From: CAYPXJ01 sp964414595 | GTDB taxonomy: Bacteria > Pseudomonadota > Alphaproteobacteria > Rickettsiales > CAIJLX01 | Direction of reading: 5' to 3' | Length of the DNA stretch: 15,131 bases | Assembly: GCA_964414595.1 (NCBI GenBank) | Contig: CAYPXJ010000034.1 | Location: 1-15,131, forward strand | Shown here: piece after piece, positions 14,908 to 15,131 of the stretch | Layout of the letters: every line of letters starts with the position of its first letter | How positions within the stretch are numbered: position 1 is the stretch's first letter | The notes under the pieces: generated by a model | What the model was told of the DNA's origin: nothing | What the model saw: only the letters and a program-made list of their open reading frames with translations | The model's database searches: none | Program-made: the position numbers and the translations under genes

Positions 14908-15131
14908 ATGGGTATATTCAAGCGCATTTTTCCATCCTCACTTTTTTACCGGTTTCTGCTGATTATCTTGCTACCGGCATTGCTGGTACAGGTTATTGCC
15001 GTCCATATTTTCTATGAACGCCACTGGGAAAGCGTACGGTCAAATCTGGCTTCTTCATTAGGGGGAGAAATTGCTGCAATCGTCAATATTGCAGAACAAT
15101 ACCCTGAGCCAGTAGCCTATCCGATATTTTC
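14908..15131 (+). CDS. Sensor histidine kinase, EnvZ-like N-terminus (partial, runs off window end)
   Basis: The first 74 residues of an open frame that continues past the window. The sequence begins MGIFKRIFPSSLFYRFLLII, a short basic leader followed by a membrane segment at about 16-36. Then comes FYERHWESVRSNLASSLGGE, the start of a periplasmic sensor region. The RHW motif just after the first membrane segment, and the SLFYR-type opening, resemble EnvZ-like sensor kinases of alphaproteobacteria. No kinase domain is visible, so this rests on the N-terminus alone. The ATG at 14908 is preceded by AAGG only three bases away, and no earlier in-frame start is apparent. It is divergent from leuA across 60 bases. 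The partner response regulator is not in the window. Confidence 0.75.
   Translation, partial: MGIFKRIFPSSLFYRFLLIILLPALLVQVIAVHIFYERHWESVRSNLASSLGGEIAAIVNIAEQYPEPVAYPIF

Overview
The window looks like a piece of an alphaproteobacterial chromosome of roughly even GC content, assembled as a scaffold (one run of 10 Ns). The assignment rests on three points: recA is followed directly by alaS, the cell-shape genes run mreB-mreC-mreD-mrdA-rodA, and the partial gene at the right edge has the N-terminus of an EnvZ-like alphaproteobacterial sensor kinase. I cannot place the order or genus. There are no tRNA, rRNA, CRISPR, insertion-sequence or phage genes; this is core-genome sequence and no gap between genes exceeds about 210 bases.

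Layout: (1) 1-1415, minus strand: mlaE and mlaF (cut by the window start), the membrane core of a phospholipid/ABC transporter for outer-membrane lipid homeostasis. (2) 1463-5167, minus strand: recA then alaS. (3) 5222-6752, plus strand: divergent from recA, a 148-residue protein I do not recognise, then nadA (quinolinate synthase). (4) 6753-12376, minus strand: mreB, mreC, mreD, mrdA (PBP2) and rodA, the elongasome for lateral wall growth, packed with overlaps of 1-11 bases or none; nadA and rodA converge with no base between their stop codons. mrdA holds the N gap and is read here as one gene. (5) 12465-13212, minus strand: a GDT1/UPF0016-family membrane protein (probable Mn2+ exporter) preceded by a well-conserved yybP-ykoY manganese riboswitch and a candidate promoter. 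(6) 13240-14847, minus strand: leuA, long form. (7) 14908 to the end, plus strand: start of a sensor histidine kinase.

The most interesting element is the manganese riboswitch at 13104-13200. It matches the family at three separate conserved blocks, and it sits directly in front of a gene family known to export manganese. Its 3' P1 strand can instead join a long downstream hairpin, which suggests how the switch might work. Other points of interest are a shared, nearly palindromic -10 region between recA and the unknown gene, a cluster of GANTC sites upstream of mreB, and a frame analysis showing that the N gap in mrdA cannot be exactly 10 bases if the gene is intact. I saw no wholly new multi-gene system.
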